DNA of 64,000 nucleotides from positions 16,305,834 to 16,369,833 of the forward strand of contig OU015523.1 of NCBI GenBank assembly GCA_907165065.1. The letters run 5' to 3'. The DNA comes from Caprimulgus europaeus. Its lineage: Eukaryota > Chordata > Aves > Caprimulgiformes > Caprimulgidae. Both the position numbers and the translations under genes were made by a program. Of the stretch, positions 60,363 to 64,000 are shown one piece after another (positions within the stretch are counted from its first letter, which is position 1; each line of letters opens with the position of its first letter). The notes beneath the pieces were generated by a model. That model was not told where the DNA came from. It searched no databases and saw nothing but the letters and a program-made list of their open reading frames with translations.

Positions 60363-60956
60363 TGTGCTGGTTTTGGCTGGGTTAGACTTAATTTCCTTCA
60401 TAGTAGCTGGTGTTGGACTGTGTTTTGTTTTTGTGCTGAAAATAATGTTGATAGTGCAGAGATGTGTGTTATTGCTGAGCAGTGCTTATACAGAGTCAGG
60501 GCCTTTTCTGCTTCTCATCCCACCCCACCAGTGCGTAGGCTGGGGATGCACAAGGAGTTGAAGGGGGCACAGCTGGGACAGCTGACCCCAACTGACCAAA
60601 GGGATATTCCAGACCATATGATGTCATGCTCAGCAATATAATGCTGGGGGAAGAAGAAAGAAGAGGGAGAAATTCGGAGCAATGACATTTGTCTTCCCAA
60701 GTAACCGTTGTGCATGATGGAGCCCAGCTTTCCTGGAGATGGCTGAACACCTGCCTGCTGATTGGAAGTAGTGAATGAGTTCCTTGTTTTGATTTGCTTC
60801 TGTGTGCAGCTTTTGCTTTACTTACTAAACTGTCTTTATTGCAACCCACAAACTTTCTCACTTTTAGTCTCCTGAGCCTCTCCCCCATTCCACTGCCGGG
60901 GGAGTGAGTGAGCAGCTGTGTGGTGCTTAGTTGCCAGCTGAGGTTAAACCATGACA
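60363..60956 (+). mobile_element. Solo LTR, avian ERVL-like, plus orientation
   Basis: A 594-bp unit beginning TGTGCTGGTTTTGGCTGGG and ending AACCATGACA, with perfect 5-bp target duplications GTAAG at 60358-60362 and 60957-60961. The beginning (GGCTGGGTTAGACTTAATTTCC) and the end (GGGGGAGTGAGTGAGC) are hallmarks of ERVL-type LTRs that I recognise as common in bird genomes. It shares its 3' motif with the two minus-strand copies but differs in the middle, so it belongs to a sister subfamily. It has no coding content; the open frame across 60282-60641 is part of it and not a gene. Confidence 0.9.
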
Positions 60957-60961
60957 GTAAG

Positions 60962-63900
60962 TGGCCCTGGACATACATGCCCTGAGAAAGTAAGGGAAGT
61001 GCTAATACACTTATGCAGAACAGGCAGTGAATGGAAGGTGAAGATACCACTTGCAGCCTTTTCATCTCTATGGTCATTTGTCAGCATGTTTTCCCAAAAG
61101 GTGGAGATGTTGGCATGCCTTTGGATTTTGTTGTAGAACAGGATTAGTGTGCTGTTTGGTACAGCTTCAGCTGTAAATTTCCTAGCTTTCTATCATTTGC
61201 ATATTGTATTTTATTGTTCTCTTTTACTTATGAAAAACTTTTGAGTTGTAATATGTTCTCAAGACTATGGGTGTATGCCCTCAGCTTCATGTCAGCATTT
61301 AGGGAGTTATGCAAGGAAAGGTCCTTAATTTCTCTTTCAGGTTAGTTAAAGTGAGCTGGAAAGTAGTCTTTTTACAGGTGACAAAAAGTTTTTCAAGAGA
61401 GGCCCTACTCACTGTTCCTCAGCAATATCAGAGCCAAAACTTTCTTTCCGTGGCCTGGCCAAATTATCTCATGCTACCAAAGTTGCTGCGTGGTAGCAAG
61501 AAGTGCTCCCCATGCACGTAGGAGAGAGCAGCTGTCTTTTCTGCTTCTCAGGATCAAGGTCCCCCTCCTCTGAGGAGCAGCAGTTGTACAGAAATGGATG
61601 TGGCTGCACTCAGGACAGCTGTGTGGGCCTGCAATTGGCTTGTGCAGATGGTAAGAGACTGTGGAAGGCACTAGGCCAAAGACAACACTTCAGCTTTCAC
61701 AGACCTGGGGGCAAATTGATCAGCTCTGGGCAAGGGCTTTGACTGGAAATTTTAGGAAACTTCATCATGAGCTATCTGACGAGAAATGTCCTTTTCCTCA
61801 AGCCTCTCAGATGACTGGATTGGACATTGAACTGCATTTTTTCAAGGAAAAAGGTCCAGGAACTTAGTTTTGTGAAAACAAAAAAGCATCCTCCAGAAGG
61901 TCTGTGGATTATTGTGTTTAGGCTAGTGCAACACAGCTATCCTTTTTGAGCTTTTTTCAGTAGAAAATTTTCTTTACTCCAGGAAAATTCTACCTCACAT
62001 TAAGGCATGAACACCCTACTGCTGTGTGTGTGAAGGCTTTTTTGTGTGAAGAAAAGGAGAAAAGTTAGATTTTAAATTGAAACATTTATCGTAGTCTTAA
62101 TTCCAGAATGACAGTCCCTTTTCCATAATTTCTTTCCCAAACAATTGGATCCATATTTCTTCTTCATAAGTGGACATTTATCAACGTGACATTAAACTGT
62201 CATTAAAATTTCTTGCCTTGGGTGCTCTGAAGGAATTACCAGTTCATTGTGTGTAACTGAAACTATTCCATATAAGTCCTTATAGCACGCTGGTAACTGT
62301 ATATTTGAATACCCTCCAGCAGTGTGCTAAGCAACGTGACTAACATCTGTTGTTTGTTCTTTCTCCTCTCCACGAGGGAGATGACTGTGCACTGAAGTGC
62401 ATTCTTTTTAAAAGGGTGTTTTGGTTATTTTACCCACACCTGTATATTGCTGTGTGCTTCTAGTGGATAGGGATAGGTCTTGGAGTGGAAGGTGGGGAGG
62501 TTGGAGATAGTTTGTAGTTTTGAAGGGTGTTTCCTGCATAGTTTGAGCTGGGCACTGAGAAAGTGTAGTATTTTCCCAGATTAGATTTTTTGTTGATCCA
62601 TGGACTGGCACAGAAGCATGACAGCCAGTTCAGCTGCTAAACAGCATGGTCCTATAGTGCCCAGGCCATTTTTGTTGTGACCCTCATAATCCTGCAGAAG
62701 CAGAATGTGGAGCAGCCAACCAAAAAGAAATTGAACTCACCTTGTAATAGGTGTCTTAGATCAAATTAGCAGATTCTTTTTCTGCCATCTTTGTAAAGAA
62801 CTTAAAATTATTCAGATGCCCCAAGCAATAGTAAAGTTGCTTGTGTACTGCCTCTATACTAATTTAAAAAAAAAAAAGTTGTAACTGCTGATTAAAGATC
62901 CTTCAAAAAGTCCACACAGACTCTGCTCCACTGATTAGTTAGGTGGAGGGCACAAGCAGGATAGCTCTTCAATGGCCAGCTACTTATAGCATGAGACATT
63001 TCACTGTGACTCACTGGATATGAATCATTCCTACGTAACACCAACTTTAAGCTAGTTTGATGCCATTGATTTCAAAGTTTCACAATCATGTGAAACTCAA
63101 ACTAGACAGCATCAACTATTCAGGGCTTGCATGTTTGAAATGGAAGAAATTAATCTCAGGGTAAAGCCCAGCAAAGAGCTCAAGAGAGAGCTCAAGCTGA
63201 AGACTGGAGAATGTGGTAGTTCTAGGGAATATACCAGGGAAAATTGACCAAACCATATCTGACATGCCTCCCGGTTGTATCCAAGGGAAAGCTTCTTTTG
63301 ACCATTCTTTCAGCCAGGTGAACTACAGAAGAAAAAGAAGAAACATTCCCTTGAGGTCAAGCATCAATATCCATGGCTGCGTTATTTTTTTGGGACTGCC
63401 TTCATGGACAACTTTGTTGTAGCAGCACCACCAAAAGTTCATGGCCATGCCTCACCATACACAAATGAAAAGGGGAACTTTGAGTTACTGAGGTGACATG
63501 AGTTGGATGAACAATCACTTGCCATCATCTCCTGGGGAAAGGTGGTGGGCTGGAGTGTTACTGCAGAACAGCTGAAGTTAGGCAAAGCAATCCAAGAGAT
63601 TTCTATACATATAATTCAAGATTGAAAACTGACTGCAGACACTGTGGTGCTTGGTCTGTATTAAAAATGCCTGGTATGAATGAATGGAGTGACTTTTTTT
63701 CTCCCTCAAGGCTAACATCCCAATTCCCCATGCAATTCCTCTCCCAGGTGGCAAGAGCTCACCCTCCTTTGCTGGTGTCATTTCATAAACTGCAATGAAA
63801 TAATATCAGGGAAGAAACAAACTGTGGAATGGATTCACTTGCTTTATTGTTGTTACTTGCTTTGAGACAAAAAATAACCTCTTGTTCATTGTCACTCATT

Positions 63901-64000
63901 CAAGTGGTAAGAGATGGAGGAACATGGGGCTATACAGAGGTGGACTTAATGAAGGTGCACAGCTATCTAGTACAGTTCACAAAGTAAAAAGGTAGTCAAA
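60962..64000. other. Non-coding 3' stretch to the window end
   Basis: No supported exon or repeat beyond the LTR. In human the next gene after TEX55 is UPK1B, but I found no tetraspanin-type exon here (no CCG motif or transmembrane segment behind an acceptor). Confidence 0.5.

Noticed and set aside
60282..60641. 119-codon plus frame
   Set aside because: It lies mostly inside the solo LTR at 60363-60956 and starts outside it; not a gene.
59728..64000. Search for UPK1B (next gene in human) exons
   Set aside because: No tetraspanin-like frame behind an acceptor was found; the frames at 59728-59952 and 61309-61521 do not fit.
1..64000. tRNA genes, rRNA, CRISPR arrays, prokaryotic operons or defence systems
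   Set aside because: No cloverleaf-capable sequence with intact A/B boxes, no regularly spaced repeats with unique spacers and no dense gene packing. The window is vertebrate non-coding DNA.

Overview
The window is vertebrate nuclear DNA, and almost certainly from a bird. The evidence is the interspersed repeats: at least seven CR1 LINE fragments, the better-preserved ones ending in the diagnostic ATTCTRTG octamer tail, and four solo LTRs with 5-bp target duplications that look like avian ERVL-type elements. There are no Alu/L1-type repeats. Coding density is very low, and nearly all open frames of 60-150 codons are chance or lie inside repeats.

Two gene loci can be supported. (1) On the minus strand, a CpG island at about 15.37-15.95 kb holds a first coding exon (15653 down to 15581). 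It encodes a signal-peptide-like N-terminus and ends in a consensus GTGAGT donor in phase 1. With the neighbouring gene taken into account, I read it as exon 1 of IGSF11, an immunoglobulin-superfamily adhesion protein; bases 1-15580 would then be its first intron. (2) On the plus strand, three spliced exons at 57391-57734, 57913-57975 and 58691-58804 encode the C-terminal 172 residues of a protein ending in an RIIa/Dpy-30-like domain, most likely TEX55 (human C3orf30). Human TEX55 lies head-to-head with IGSF11, which supports both calls. A second CpG island at about 54.75-55.5 kb has candidate splice donors on both strands and may be the shared TEX55 / long-isoform IGSF11 promoter. The 39 kb between the islands would then be the first intron of a long IGSF11 transcript, or intergenic.

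Layout: 1-15.58 kb putative IGSF11 intron 1, with a CR1 at 2.3-3.2 kb and old MIR-type SINEs; 15.37-15.95 kb CpG island, exon 1 and a 40-bp perfect palindrome; 15.95-16.55 kb a solo LTR just upstream of that exon, in gene orientation; 16.6-54.7 kb non-coding, with CR1 copies at 25.9, 26.9, 33.6 and 40.1 kb, a miniature LTR at 28.6 kb and ancient inverted-repeat elements at 21.8 and 29.7 kb; 54.75-55.5 kb CpG island with an exact 10-bp-period tandem array; 55.7-57.2 kb a CR1 and a second solo LTR inserted before the first recognised TEX55 exon; 57.4-58.8 kb TEX55 exons; 58.8-64 kb 3' flank with a third solo LTR bounded by perfect GTAAG duplications.

No RNA genes, CRISPR arrays or prokaryotic-type operons were seen. 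The most unusual items are the 83-bp GC-rich palindrome beside the IGSF11-like exon, the paired promoter-proximal LTRs, and the seven-unit decamer array in the second CpG island.
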